Origin: Adiantum capillus-veneris
Taxonomy: Eukaryota > Streptophyta > Polypodiopsida > Polypodiales > Pteridaceae
DNA length: 64,000 nt
NCBI GenBank assembly: GCA_014529385.2
Contig: CM043953.1
Span: 63,440,372-63,504,371, forward strand
Direction of reading: 5' to 3'
Shown here: positions 1 through 11,471 of the stretch, in pieces
Layout: each line of letters begins with the position of its first letter
How positions within the stretch are numbered: the stretch's first letter is position 1
Position numbers and translations under genes: made by a program
The notes under the pieces: model-generated
Seen by the model: only the letters and a program-made list of their open reading frames with translations
Told to the model about the DNA's origin: nothing
The model's database searches: none

Positions 1-38
1 AAATCTTCGAACTTCAGTTATAGTTGTACATGTTTCTT

Positions 39-620
39 TCATGTTTTGATTGCATCCATCTTTTTTGGACAAGGCTTTCTACCATAAGGACCACACATAT
101 GCCCCACAATCAAAACTTCATTGACACCAAATACAGATTTTTGCCCTGATAGGGTAAGATTAACTTCTTCGAGCTTTGTCAAAATCTTCTCACAATCTTC
201 GATATGGTCTGCAACAAACTTACGGCACCCCCTTGAATCCATAGCTTCATTTTTATCTTTTTCTTCACATCCTTTGATGGGCACATCATCAAGAAATGGC
301 ATTGTGATTTGAGGTATAAAGTCACGTAGAACCTTGTTCATCCCATTCATCATAAGTGCAACTGAATTTGTTGCTCCTTGAGGTAAGGTACACATCCTTA
401 CCAGTCCCAAAGGTGTTTTCATAGTTGTCAAATCTCTACTCTCAATATCTAGCTAAAATTGATCGTACCCTGAATAGAGATCTCCCATTGAGTAAATTGA
501 TCTTCCTGCAAACGCCTCTGTAAATTCATCCACTATAGGTCCTGTATTCACATTCCTGATGGTAACCTTGTTTACAGGTTGCATATCTTGTACGAACAGC
601 AAAGCTCCGTTCTTCTTAGG
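39..620 (-). pseudogene. Reverse transcriptase, central part (family A gypsy)
   Basis: This segment encodes the palm of a retroelement reverse transcriptase, which copies the element RNA into DNA. The 39-431 frame holds LPQGATNS and FLDDVPIKG, the latter being the catalytic YxDD-type box in an FLDD version. The stretch 431-620 continues the domain in the same sense (WFTVPKKNG, YSMGDLYSGYDQF). A TAG follows YDQF where family members have Gln, and a TGA near 630 replaces a Trp codon; both are single transitions. The domain continues out of the window at its C-terminal side. It is not functional as it stands. Confidence 0.8.
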
Positions 621-629
621 CACAGTGAA

Positions 630-1466
630 TCACCTGTTCGAATATGGCGCACAAGAAGGCTCCAAGATACACATGCTAATCTTTTCATTGAGGAGTTCTA
701 TTAACTTTGGCAAATGTGATTTCGGAACCGGAATTGGGCATAGATTCCAAGGTACATGAGGGATAGTGAAGATCACCATAGGTGCAACAACATTAGGATC
801 AACACACCCTATCTCATGTGGCTGGAAAGTAAAAGCCTTACCATGTCTTGAATGCATTTCTTTAAAACTCTTCTTCTCTTCTTCTGTTAAAAACTCTTCA
901 TAACCAACTTTTATCTCTTTTAGGGATTCCATTGTGAACTTGTGTCCAGTTCTTTTTGGATCCCTGAGACTCGGCTGCAAAGAAGCTTGCTCTAGCTTTT
1001 TTCTGCAATCTGATGGTAAAGGTAAGGTCACTGGTCTCACTTTCTTTGCCACCGTTTTGTACTTGGTCTCCACACGCACTTCTGGTCCTTCATTAGCATT
1101 GAAATCTTTCTGATCTTCAAAAGCCTCAATCACATCATACATTTCCATAGAGCATACTTCCACAATGTGGGTTCCATCTTGCATGCTAGAATCCATTATA
1201 GCTTCAATCGCAAGCATAGTATCTACATGAGAAACTTGTTCAAAGAAACTTGAAATGTATTCACTATTCTCTATGAAACCATTTTCTTTCATGTATTTCT
1301 GTACACTATATACATATTGTCGCGCATTTCTTTTCATATCCTCAAGCCTCAAAAAACATACTGACCCATGCTCTGTTAATGCCTTGAAACCTGTAGAAAA
1401 AGCTTCTTCTTGCTTTGGGTCAGGCGAGAATCGTTTTCTTCTTGTACCATTGCAATCCCGCTTCAC
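630..1466 (-). pseudogene. Protease-to-RT linker and RT N-terminus (family A gypsy)
   Basis: A 278-codon open stretch links the protease frame to the reverse transcriptase. Its C-terminal residues (KISMCILEPSCAPYSNR) match the start of the RT domain, where conserved gypsy sequence reads like 'I.PS.SPY.S'. The N-terminal part is a charged spacer with no recognised domain. The frame starts four bases inside the end of the 1463-2065 frame, so one indel separates them. It belongs to the same pol polyprotein and is not a separate gene. Confidence 0.65.
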
Positions 1467-2065
1467 AATGGTACATGGCCAAAACCCCTTGTCTCCCTGT
1501 ACTCTTTGAACTCTTTGTTCGCTTTTGGTAGAGGATACTCACGAAGACTATTGCGGTTCCTCTCATAATTCACACAAACAGTAAAAAATTGCACAGCTCG
1601 CTTCCCATCTCTGCTCTTTACCCTAGCATAAGCAAAACCATCATCTAAGACCTTTGTTTCCATGCGAACGGCTATGATATATGGCTGCCCAAGAATAAGA
1701 GGATAGGTAGACATCTCCTGCACAAATTTTTTTTGCTCATCCTTCACATTACCAATCGTCACTTTCACATTTGGACAAGCCCCATACAACTCTTCTGATG
1801 AGTTATTTGCAGCTCTAATCATCCACCAATGGTCTGTGTCTATCGGCCACTTACCCTTCATGTAAAGACTCTTGGACATAAGATTGATCTCAGAGCCATG
1901 ATCTATCAATGCAACATATGGCTCCTCAAGATCACCCACCTTGACTAAGGTTTCTATTGTAGCTCTTGCCCAATGACTTTTGGAGTAGTGGCTTTTGTAG
2001 GAGGCTTCATCATTATCATCATCATCATCTGCAAATCTAGCATGTGCATCTCTTCCAGAGGACAT
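1463..2065 (-). pseudogene. Retroelement aspartic protease (family A gypsy)
   Basis: The frame contains VALIDHGSEINLMSK, a retropepsin active-site context in which D-T/S-G has become D-H-G. It is followed by the expected hydrophobic strand and by PLILGQPYI, which matches the ILG.P element of the protease flap and C-terminal region. The enzyme would cut the gag-pol polyprotein. The changed active-site triplet and frameshifts on both sides suggest inactivity. Known of the family: Asp and Gly are essential; the middle residue is normally Ser or Thr. Confidence 0.7.
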
Positions 2066-3859
2066 GTATCTCCTACCACATTTTCATCACAATAACTCTC
2101 TTGGACATGTATTCCATGTGCCTTAAGTGACTCCCCTTCACCCTCAGACTGTGGAGGAATAGACTCAGTGAGAGTTTGCCTCTTTCTTTTTATGATATCT
2201 ATGATTTCTTCATGAAACTCGCGTTCAGCAATGCCAAGAACCTCACCCAAATTAACTCAACTTTGCTATTCAAAATCCTTTCCTCCAATACTTGCTTTAA
2301 GTTTGTGGCAGCTTCAATGTCAGATTGTAGTTTGTATGCAGGGCCTTTTGCTTTAGCTTTTCCTTGCTCTTTCTTCTTCCCTGTAGATGCCTCCTCCATA
2401 GGAATCTCAGGAGGAGGAGGCACATGTGGTGGAGCCTCATAAAAAGGTCCTGGATCCTTTCTTCCACTAGCTCTTGTAGCCCTCTTTGAAGTAGGAAGGA
2501 CCCGCATCTCCATTATCACGTCTGCGCTTCTCTTCCACAATTGCTTCATTGTTATAGCATTTTGCAAGATAGGCATGCACTGATAAAGAGTCCACAGGGT
2601 CATCCCAACCTGTTGTATGGCGTATGCAATCACCAGCTTCATGTAATACCTGTTTAGTTACCTTCCCTTTTTCGGCTGAGGCTACTGCATATGGCCACAA
2701 GCTATCAACCTTCTCAAAATCATATGGAGTATACTTTAACACTTTCTTTGAAAGCTGTATCTTTGCCCCATAGGTAGAAGCCTCCACTGCAGAAATAGCA
2801 TGGCTAGTTGCCCTATCCTCCACTAACTTCCGCATACCTCCTTTTCCAAAGTTAGTTCCTAATGGCATACCTGTCTCCCGCAGATGGATCTTGCCATCCT
2901 TAAAAAACACAAGATCTCTTTTTAAGGCATCACTAAAGCTATCACAATATCTTCTGCCATGGTCCGTGCCATCACACCATATGCATCTGTGCACAAATCC
3001 TTCTTTGCTTTGGGATTTTTGTCCTGCAGAGCAGCAGGTTGTCCTTTCTCTTCAAGCCTTGTTAGCTTTAACTTCATTTCTCGCATGCCCTTAACAAGCT
3101 CATCAAGCATTGAGTTACCACCTTCTGGACTCACAACAGTAGGCTTTGGTGGAATCTTTGACGTGCTAGGAGGAGAGCTAGTACCATTCATCACCATCTT
3201 GTCCCTACGACGTTGCCTCTTAGCAAGCAATGAGACTACGTCTTCAACCTCTTTCCACTCAGCCTTTAGACCCTGTTCTGTATTCTTGTCTTCAAGGAGT
3301 AGCTCTAGCTTTTCTTGGAGCTCATAACCTGCAGCTTGAAGGAAGAATTCGGTCTTCTCACTATCCAAAGTAGCCCGCTCTGTTCCTGACAATTGAGCAT
3401 AGCGTCGCTCAAACTCTCTCAACAATTCGGTGATGGAAAGTCCTTCTTTTGGCTTTGCAATCCATTCCAAGAAGGTCCTTTTTGTAACCCTTTCAGAGTC
3501 CTCCATGAATTATTCCTCCTTTAGGGATAATTTGAATTGCTCCCAACCTTCTCCATGCTCCTCCCTAATTCCCCTTACATGGTCTCTAATCTCGGGGACC
3601 ACAACAAGCTCAAAACTACGAATCATGTCCACCTCTAGAACTCATTGTAGCTCCATCTCCTTTACATAACCACGAAGAAACTTTGTGACATTTTTCCCTT
3701 CAAATTGGTCCATTTTGTTCACAATAGCTTGAAGGGCTTTGGTTGCTAACACCTCCTTCTTTCTACAGCCTGTTGTTGTTGCATAAACATGGCGAATGCT
3801 TGAAACATTTGCATTGTGCCTTGATCAAAACGAATTTCTTGTTGCTCTTGCTGATCCAT
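1954..3859 (-). pseudogene. gag-like region with CCHC zinc knuckle (family A gypsy)
   Basis: A plausible gag start is the ATG at 3859, giving MDQQEQQEIRFDQG about 80 bases inside the primer site. The body is spread over overlapping frames (2922-3506, 2467-2994, 2199-2642, 1954-2250), so several indels have accumulated. The 2922-3506 frame has KRTFLEWIAKPKEGLS and a predicted helical, charged region. The 2467-2994 frame starts with RCIWCDGTDHGRRYC, a perfect C-X2-C-X4-H-X4-C zinc knuckle that in gag binds RNA. A frameshift near 3000 separates the knuckle from the upstream body. Confidence 0.7.
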
Positions 3860-3922
3860 AGCTTTACTTATTTGTAATTAAACCTTTCAATACAAGTATT
3901 TGAACCCCCACCCCAGCTGCTT

Positions 3923-3938
3923 CGCGTCGGGTTCACCA
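3923..3938 (-). other. Primer-binding site, family A gypsy
   Basis: On the minus strand TGGTGAACCCGACGCG begins four bases after the LTR end (...CCGACA, TTTC, TGG...). Position and the leading TGG (complement of the tRNA CCA end) fit a minus-strand primer site. I cannot assign the tRNA with confidence. Confidence 0.55.
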
Positions 3939-3942
3939 GAAA

Positions 3943-5143
3943 TGTCGGAAAGTGTGCGGTCTAGCTGGGAAGGTGCAGAACCTCTGGCTATGAGAGTTCG
4001 TGATGAGAGTCACAAACACTTGTGAAAAAGCGTTTGCAGAGCATCACCAACCCTCTTTCTAAGGGTAACAGAACATCTAAGAGCGTGTGTGACAACAAAG
4101 TCACAAACCCTCTTTCCTATCGTGCTTGGAGTCTGCTTGTTTTTGTAGTCGAGATTATGATGAGAGGATCACCAAATCACATTCAATTTTACTTTACAAG
4201 ACCATTGAAAAACACTAAAGTTTCAGCCATGAATCTTGATGCTCATACAAGCACAATTCTCAATCAAAACCCAAACCTCTTTCATGGTATCATGTAGCCT
4301 CGCCCCCAATTACATAGTCGTAACATCAAACAGTTGAAAGGAATGCTCGAACTTCCACCTTCACGACGACAACTTTCTGATTTTGCAGAGATTTATGAGC
4401 TTCTAAAGTGAAGCCCACACACCATTTTGATAAGGGGAAACCCTAATTCACTCCCTCACAAGCTCAGATACAAGATTGCGAAGAGACGGGAATGCAACAC
4501 ACATAGATTGGGCAACCATGGAAGCTATTGCACAGTAGAGAAAAATTGTAGGTTTTTTTTGTAAAAAGCAGCCCTCTCTCTCTTACCCACGTCATTTTCA
4601 GCTGATGTGTCAATTTTTAGGGGATTTTTCCATTTTGGACCAAAACTAGGCCAATTTCAGCTCTTTTTTGACCAAAAAAATGCCATTTTTGATGCGAAAA
4701 ATCCCAAACGGAGTCCAAAAAATCCCTAAATTTGTGGGATCACTCACATAAGCATAAAAAGCATAGATAAGCATCATTTTTCATCAATATACCATTTTGG
4801 GTCACGTTCCATGCAATTCTGCAACGGCGCATGTTAGCTCCTCTTTTTGGCAGTTTTTGCTCGCATCAGTCTTTATAGGCGAGATGAGTGTGCCACCATG
4901 AAACACTTGGACTATGTACATTGTCAAACCAAATTAAGCATCTTATCAAGTGAAAAAGCATGCAAATGCGCCACATCCAGGGCCACGACTCCCCGGATAG
5001 GTATGTACATGATAATGACCACAGTAGACGCTTCAACATATATCACAATATGTACATGATTGCTTTTATTTGCATACATTGAGAAGTGTCAAGAGTGAGG
5101 TGAATGTTTTTATTTCACACTATGTACGTGCCATGGCACGACA
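3943..5143 (-). repeat. 5' LTR of family A gypsy copy A1 (1201 bp)
   Basis: The segment starts TGTCGG and ends CGACA, the TG...CA form of an LTR with a short inverted end. It matches 53110-54312 along its whole length, including the motifs 'gtgcggtctagctgggaagg' and 'tgagtgtgccaccatgaaac'. The primer site and gag follow on the minus strand, which identifies this copy as the 5' LTR. It has no long ORF. Confidence 0.85.
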
Positions 5144-5612
5144 ACGTCAGTATATGTTGCACCCAGAGGACAATCGCCTTTCTCTATACTAGATGATGAT
5201 ATATGGGAGTTTTCTAGGGATGGTGATATCATCCTCGTAGGGGACTTCAATGCCCGAATGGGCAATTCTCAGACAGTCTTCAAATGAGATGCTTAGAGAG
5301 CTGGATGTGGGTGACTTGGGGCTTGACAGATGCTCACATGACAGAGAGCAGATGGAGTATGGGAGATACCTCACAGAGATAACGTCCACACATGGGTTAG
5401 CCGTACTTAATGGCTTACATCGATTTCTTGGAGCAGCCAGTTTCACATGCTTTCCACACAGACACGGGGCCACTATAGTGGACTATGTTATGGCACAACT
5501 GAGCTTTATTCCTTGTATTCAAGATTTCATAGTGGGAGCTAGACGAGTGGGCGTAGCAGTGGATCATGCTCTTTTGACATTGTCCGTTTCATTTCACTAT
5601 AGTACAGCCTAG
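5144..5612 (+). pseudogene. LINE endonuclease (exonuclease-endonuclease-phosphatase fold), C-terminal half
   Basis: The upstream frame contains ILVGDFNARMGN near 5230-5260, the GDFNAR catalytic motif of APE-type LINE endonucleases. A TGA at about 5285 interrupts it, and the frame 5250-5612 carries the end of the domain: ATIVDYVMAQ and VAVDHALLT, equivalent to the (I/V)D and SDH-type motifs. The enzyme nicks target DNA to prime reverse transcription. The N-terminal half is missing because the family A gypsy element begins at 5143. Confidence 0.7.
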
Positions 5613-5720
5613 ACATCACGAGGCAGGGTATATACCCGTTATACATTTACACCAGAGACTGACTCGATTTATACAGAGGAGATCTATAGCCGTCTATGCA
5701 TAGCTGGTCCTGGCCTCTTA

Positions 5721-7089
5721 GTGGAGGAGTGCACCACTTTACTGACCGAGACACTGCATGGTGCAGCATCAGAGGCATACCCACACACTCAGCCGGATCG
5801 GAGGCAACATTCTGGGAGCATGCCCCAGAATAGTTTGTATGATGAGGAGTGCAGAGAGATGAGAGCCCAGCTCCAGAGAGATCTTCTTTTAGGAGTCATA
5901 ACTTATAGACATTCTCGGATTGCTTTCCTGCGGCTTGTGCGACGGAAGAAACGAGAGCTTGGCCCATATGGAGCTAGACTTGTATCGGCTATTCTTGAAT
6001 AGAGACTCACGAGAGGCATGGCGATTCTTTCGTGAGCACTCCCATCCCCCAATGATTACTTCTCCTAATGTGTGGAGCCAGTATGCGACATTGTTACATA
6101 CGGTTCCTGGACAGGACCCCCTTCCAGATCCTACAGAGCCATGCCCACCTACCAACACCTTCTTTACCATTGAGATGGTAAAGAGAGCCATTGACAGGAA
6201 GAGGACCAGCAGGGCATATGATCATGATGGTCTAGTAGGAGAGCACTTTATACATGCTAGAGATATGTTGGTAGAGGTTCTTGCAGTGTTGTTCAATCGT
6301 GCCATGTGTGAGGGGTTACTTGAGACTTGGAGGTTGTCTACTATTGTGCCTATCTTCATGGTAGGTAATCCTACAGAGCCTGGGAATTACCGCACTATTA
6401 TGGTTGGGCACACATTGGCACGGTTGTATGCATCCATTCTTGAGCAGCAGTTGAGTAATCGGGCAGAGGGTGAGGGTGTACCGGTAAAGGGCCAGGCCGG
6501 TTTTAGGATGGGTTTCTCCACTCTTGATCATATTCTGACACTCAGAGCCATCATTGAGGAGGACAGGTCACATGGGAGATGGATTTATTGTAGCTTTGTG
6601 GATCCATTTCCGCAAAGCATTTGACATGGTACCGAGAGCTCGATTGATGCGTAGACTGCAGGAGATGGGGGTGCCCATTGTATTGATTTGGGGGATTATG
6701 GCTCTATATAGATCAATGATGGGACATGTACGCACCCCGGAGGCGATATTTGATTTAGTTCACTCCACCATTGGGGTGAAACAAGGTTGCCCATTGTCTC
6801 CTACTCTATTTGGTATGTATGTTGATGAGGTGTCTGATTACATTGACAAAGAGGGTGATAGAGGTGCCCAGCTCGCAGGGAGGTGGATCCCATTGTTGTT
6901 ATATGCTGATGATATTGTGTTGATCTCTTACTCAACAGAGGGTATGCACGATAGTAGATTGTCTGTAAACCTTGGTAAAACCAAGGTTATGGTGTTTAAC
7001 ACCACACCACAGTGGATCAGGAGATCAACACTGACTTTCACATATGGTGAGGAGATTGTAGAGTATACAGATGCATACACTTACCTTGG

Positions 7090-7126
<37 letters not shown>
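5721..7126 (+). pseudogene. LINE reverse transcriptase, alpha copy 1
   Basis: Three overlapping frames give one RT domain. 5721-6002 is the linker (SLYDEECREMRAQLQR). 5920-6624 holds RAYDHDGLVGEHFIHAR, GNYRTIMVGHTLARLYASIL and GQAGFRMGFSTLDHI. 6554-7126 holds FRKAFDMVP (motif A with catalytic Asp), VKQGCPLSPTLFG (motif B), YADDIVLIS (motif C) and NLGKTKVMVFN. A one-base insertion near 6604 separates FVD from FRKAFD. All core catalytic motifs are present, so damage is by frameshift more than by loss. The last 'SLSLSL' residues come from a microsatellite and are not part of the domain. Confidence 0.8.
7093..7124 (+). repeat. (TC)n microsatellite at an internal break of alpha copy 1
   Basis: A run of TC dinucleotides directly follows 'taccttgggg'. 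In copy 2 the same point (about 9730) continues with about 175 bases of LINE sequence before 'gatggatggggatac'. Here that stretch is missing and the (TC)n stands in its place. Confidence 0.8.
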
Positions 7127-7127
<1 letters not shown>

Positions 7128-7129
7128 CA

Positions 7130-7875
7130 CTGATGGATGGAGATGTATGGAGAGGCCTCTAGTCTCTATGATTTATCAAATGATTAGGGCTAAGGCTTTT
7201 GTGCCACATGACATTATTCAAGCCGAGCTAGCTGCTCCTCCCCTCGTGGTAGAGGCACTTGCCAGATCAGTATGCACAGTTTATGGGACCTCCCCAGAGA
7301 CAAATATGCTCGGCTTGCCCTTGAGTCCTCCAAACAGCTAGATATAGCAGAGTACTAGCAGAGGCGAGGACATGTTCCCTATGTCACATAGAGCCTGAGA
7401 CAGAGTTGCACTACACATACCACTGCCGGTTTACTATGAGATACGAGGCCACTTTCACTGCCTGTTCAGAGAGGGCTTTGGACCACTCTCTAGAGTCATG
7501 GGGTATGAGGACCATAGATGTCTGGGTCTCTTTTTGCTTGAGCTACGCACACACAGAGAGAGCCTGATGAGAGGCGAGGCTAGCAAGTCTCACAGACAGA
7601 TCACAGACTTCTTTAGAGTGGACACTGGGAATTCATAGGAGCAACTACCACAACAGATATCACAGTCTCCTCACACCAGAAGCACGTTGATCGATCGAGC
7701 AACCGAGCTAGGGAGATCTAGACGCTCACAACTATGGAGGACTACACAACATCGACGGAGACTGCATCAGAGGATTCGGATCACTTTGGCCCGACATGCA
7801 CGACGCTCGGTCAAACTATTGACCATGGAGGAGATTGATGAGATCCGCCAGCAACCGATGATGGATCTCCTATGA
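7130..7875 (+). pseudogene. LINE C-terminal domain with Cys/His motif, alpha copy 1
   Basis: After the microsatellite the family sequence resumes (MERPLVSMIYQMIRAKAF, PHDIIQAELAAPPLVVEAL), then breaks. Reading across frames near 7370-7480 gives a Cys/His motif of the pattern C-X2-C...H-X3-C, then 'yyeirGrFHcLFREGFG'. Similar Cys/His motifs close many LINE ORF2 proteins and probably bind nucleic acid. The last open piece (7687-7875) ends with MEEIDEIRQQPMMDLL, also found at the end of copy 2, which marks the natural C-terminus at about 7875. Confidence 0.6.
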
Positions 7876-8201
7876 TTTAGCTCTTTTGAGGATTGTACAC
7901 CCTGCTCATCTTGTATCAGCCTTTGTATTAGCTCTCACCTATTATATTCCCACACGCACACCCACATTGTGTTGTATTAGCCCCGAGTCACTACTTTCAC
8001 CCCTCTACTTATATCCTACACAGTTCTAGTTAGCTGCTTAGTTCACATCTAGCAATTAAGATTTCAGTTTTTCACTTTACTTCATTTTATTTTTGTACCT
8101 AGACATTGTATTAGATCCACCAAGATTGTATCAGTTTGGTCTCTTAAATCATTTTGGCCTCTTGAAGACGTTTAATATAACATTTCATTTCATTTCTTTC
8201 T

Positions 8202-8437
8202 AACATTTTTTTCATGATTGTACTTCCCGCAGCATATAGGATGGCATCTTCTCCCTAGATCTAGAGCTCCACCCTCCCACTCCATGTATCACTCCCTCAT
8301 CCCCCAACCATCACATGAGATACTATCTTTACTTTTGTATCTTTTATCCTTCATGGATACACAGAGGACACCTACAACATGTACTATTTCGGCCTCTAGT
8401 AGACGTGAAAATCTCTCTCTCTCTCCCCCCCCCCCCC
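8202..8437 (+). repeat. Alpha LINE 3'-end fragment with (CT)n(C)n tail
   Basis: The stretch ends 'ggcctctagtagacgtgaaa' before (CT)n, resembling the copy 1 3' end 'ggcctcttgaagacgttta'. It therefore looks like a separate short 3' piece of the same LINE family. Its tail, 8411-8437, is (CT)n followed by 13 C. Copy 2 begins immediately after the C run. The first 100 bases are not convincingly alignable by eye. Confidence 0.45.
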
Positions 8438-8456
8438 TATACTGACACAACATTGC

Positions 8457-9914
8457 ATGATGCAACAACAGAGGCATAGCGACACACCAAGCCTCAGCAG
8501 AGACGACGTTCTGGGAGCATGCCCAAATAGCTGGTATGATGAGGAGTGCCGAGAGACCAGAGCCAGGCTTCAAAGGGAGGTGCTTTTGGGGGAAATCAAT
8601 CACAGACAATCATGGATTGGCTTCCGACACCTAGTGCGGCGGAAGAAGAGGGCATTTTTGGCTCGACTAGAGTAGGATCTATATCAGCTATTCTTGAGTC
8701 ACAACTCACGTGAGGCATGGCGACTCTTTCATGAGCACACCCCCCCTCCTGCCATTATTTCTACAAAGGACTGGGCCAATATGCATCATCTCTCTACATA
8801 GTTCCTGGACAGCCGCCTCTTACCCACCGCCCTGAGCGATGCCCACACACATGTTCTTTTTTCACCACTGAGATCGTGAAGAAGGCTATTGATAGGATGA
8901 GCACTAGGAGAGCATATGATCATGATGGCTTAGTGGCCGAGCATTTTATACATGCTAGGGATCTGCTTGCAAAGCTTCTAGCAATGATGTTCAACCGTGC
9001 CATGTGTGAGGGTTTGCCTGATACTTGGAGTTTATCTACTATTGTACCTATCTTCAAGTCAGTAGACCCTATGGAGCTTGGGAATTATCGCACTATCATT
9101 ATTGGGCACACGTTGGCACGACTGTACACATCCATTCTTCAGCACCAGCTGAGTAGCTGGGCAGAGAGGAGGGTATACGCGCAGCCGGGCAAGCAAGATT
9201 CAGGAGAGGGCTTTCTATCTGCAAAGCATTTGACACAGTGCCCAGAGCTAGATTGATGTGCAAACTACAGGAGATGGGAGTACCCACAGAGTTGATTTGG
9301 GGGATCATGGCATTATACAGGTCAATAGTAGGGCATGTACGCACTCCAAAGGGGTTATTACATTAGTTCACTCCACTATCGGAGTGAAGCAGGGCTGCCC
9401 ACTCTCTCCTAGTCTATTTGGTATGTATGTGGATGAGGTTTCTAACTATATTGAGAGAGAGGGTGATAGAGGTGCACAGCTGGCAGGGACATGGATTCCA
9501 CTATTGTTATATTGTGATGATATTGTGTAGATCTCCGACTCTCCAGAGGGGATGCAACGTCACTTGGATGCTTTGCATAGGTTTGCCCACGACAGTGCTT
9601 TGTCTATCAACCTTGGTAAAACCAAGGTTATGGTGTGTAACACCACCCCACAATGGACCAGGAGATCAGCATCCGCATTCACGTACGGCCATGAGACAAT
9701 GGAGTATACAGATGCTTACACCTACCTTGGGGTGGTCTTTAGTGGACCAGCATTGTCGTTGAGGAGAGCAGCAGAGACTAGACTGACCAGAGCATATATA
9801 GTATTGGGCAGATTGGAGTGGATATGTTCACAGGTTCAGTTTCAGGAGCCTCAGACGAAGCTCTGGCTTTTTGACACTCTGTTGGCTTGGATCATCATGG
9901 GAGGGTCGCATTGA
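8457..9914 (+). pseudogene. LINE reverse transcriptase, alpha copy 2 (motif A region deleted)
   Basis: The frames 8457-8675, 8876-9256, 9258-9530 and 9552-9914 together form the RT. RAYDHDGLVAEHFIHARD and GNYRTIIIGHTLARLY are clear. Between 9200 and 9230 about 100 bases present in copy 1 are missing, removing the STLDHILTLR to FVDF stretch; the motif A Asp context is damaged. Motif B (VKQGCPLSPSLFG) is intact, motif C has become YCDD, and a TAG follows it where copy 1 has TTG (Leu). INLGKTKVMVCN follows. The copy cannot encode an active enzyme. Confidence 0.75.
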
Positions 9915-11026
9915 TGGATGGGGATACATGGAGAAGCCTCTAGTCTCTATGATCTCGCGGCTTATTAGAGCCAAGGCTTCACTACCACATGACATTATTC
10001 GAGCAGAGCTAGCTGCCCCCTCACTAGTGGTTGAGGCGCTTACTAGATTAGTCTCCTTTATACACCGCTTGTGGGACCTCCCTAGAGACAGATATGCCCG
10101 CCTAGCACTTGAGTCCTGTGACAGCTAGCTATGCAGGGAGATATAACATGCTGGTATGGGGAGATGACATCATGGTTTCAGGTACATGGGTTCAGCATAG
10201 ACAAATTGCTCGCCTTCCAGTACTCATTGGATGCACCCTCTCTGACTCTTATACAGTCCAAGATCACGAGGCTCATCTGCCATGACTTGACTCAGCTAGA
10301 TACCATGAGGACTTGGATACAGCTGGCACACGAGCTCGGCACGAAGATGGCTTTTTATAAAAACCATCTCTCCAGCTTATTGAGGATGGCTTTGTGACGA
10401 GGCTCAGATACACGGACACCCACTTATCTGATGGGATACGATGTGCTATTGGCCAGATATGCATATCTTCACACCAGCTTCGGATTGAGACTAGTAGATA
10501 CAGCGAAGTACAACCAGAGGCCGGGACATGTCCCCTATGTCACATGGAGCCTGAGACAGTTGCACTACACATGCCACTCCCCAGTTTACTATGAGATACA
10601 AGGCCGCTTTCACTTCCTATTTAGAGAGGGATTTGGACCAGTCTCTAGAGTCATGGGGTATGAGGACCAAAGATGTTTGGGACTGTTTTTGCTCGAGCTA
10701 CGCTTACGCAGAGAGAGCCTGATGAGAGAGAGTCTCTGAGGCTAGCTAATCTCAGAGACGGATCACAGACTTCTTTAGAGCGGACACAGACAGCTGGAGG
10801 AGCAACTACCACTGAAGATCTCACATTCTCCTCACCCAGAGGCATGCTGAGCGACCGAGCTAGGGAGATCCAAATGCCCACGATTGCGGAGGACTACACA
10901 GCATCGACGGAGACTGCATCAGAGGATTCGGATCACTTTGGCCCGGCATGCACAACACCCGGTCAGGCTACTACCATGGAGGAGATTGATGAGATCCACC
11001 AACGACCGAGTATGGATCTCCTGTGA
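9871..11026 (+). pseudogene. LINE C-terminal region, alpha copy 2
   Basis: Overlapping frames (9871-10128, 10131-10397, 10394-10594, 10431-10739, 10673-11026) carry EKPLVSMISRLIRAK, then TCPLCHMEPET in one frame and YYEIQGRFHFLFREGFGP in another. The Cys/His motif is therefore split by a frameshift near 10555. The final MEEIDEIHQRPSMDLL at 11026 matches the end of copy 1. The 3' UTR runs from 11027 to 11338 with no coding potential. Confidence 0.6.
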
Positions 11027-11335
11027 TTGAGCTCTTTTGAGGATTGTACACCCTACTCATCTTGTACCACTCTTTGTATCAGCTCTTACCCATTATATCC
11101 ACACACACACGCACATTGTGTTGTATTAACCCTTAGTCACTACTTTCACCCCCTACTCATATCCTACATAGTTCCAGCTGGCTATTTAGTTCACATCTAG
11201 CAGTTTAGGATTCTATAGTACCCCTTTTCAGTGCCTTTTTATTTTTGGTACTCAGACATTGTAACAGATTCACCATGTTGTAACTTTTTGGTCTCATAGG
11301 TCATTTTGGCCTTTTCAAATCGTTAATATAACATT

Positions 11336-11380
<45 letters not shown>

Positions 11381-11382
<2 letters not shown>

Positions 11383-11471
11383 GGATAGATCATTAAGGTC
11401 TCTTGGGATAGTTTCCTACGACGTTAAAATTCTCTTCTTCTTCTTCCCTCTCTCTCTCTCTCTCTCTCTCA
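11381..11471 (+). repeat. 3' half of the SINE-like repeat with CTT/CT tail
   Basis: 'gatagatcattaaggtctc' and 'tagtttcctacgacgttaa' match the 3' halves of the repeats at 61803 and 62011. It lies directly after the (CT)n tail of alpha LINE copy 2 and ends in (CTT)n(CT)n. The tRNA-like head is missing, as expected of a 5'-truncated insertion. Confidence 0.65.

Larger units (their letters stand above)
1..5143 (-). mobile_element. Ty3/gypsy LTR retrotransposon, family A, 5' half (copy A1)
   Basis: Reading the minus strand from 5143 downward, the order is LTR (5143-3943), primer site, gag with CCHC knuckle, aspartic protease, then reverse transcriptase running off the window edge. This gag-protease-RT order is that of an LTR retrotransposon, and the RT motifs are of Ty3/gypsy type. 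All frames are broken, so the copy is dead. A second copy of the same LTR lies at 53110-54312 attached to an integrase, so the family is multicopy. The copy is inserted in an alpha-family LINE, whose endonuclease sequence starts right after 5143. Confidence 0.85.
5144..8201 (+). mobile_element. Alpha-family LINE, copy 1 (5' cut by the family A insertion)
   Basis: In order on the plus strand: APE-type endonuclease (5144-5612), linker, reverse transcriptase (about 6170-7090), a (CT)n tract replacing about 175 bases, C-terminal Cys/His region (about 7370-7480), and a 3' UTR. The tail reads 'taatataacatttcatttcatttctttc', a TTTC-rich simple repeat in place of poly(A). The same order and 3' UTR occur in the copies at 8438 and 42308. 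Frames are broken in several places. Clade is uncertain: the RT looks RTE-like or CR1-like to me, while the plant L1 group is represented separately at 16821. Confidence 0.8.
8438..11380 (+). mobile_element. Alpha-family LINE, copy 2, 5'-truncated, with (CT)n tail
   Basis: The copy starts at the family position equal to about 5735 of copy 1 ('actgacacaacattgcatg') and runs through RT, C-terminal region and 3' UTR to 'taatataacatttcat', followed by a (CT)n tail to 11380. It lacks the endonuclease. It retains the about 175-bp stretch lost in copy 1 (9745-9912). Both ends abut pyrimidine simple repeats, (CT)n(C)n at the 5' side and (CT)n at the 3' side. Confidence 0.8.
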
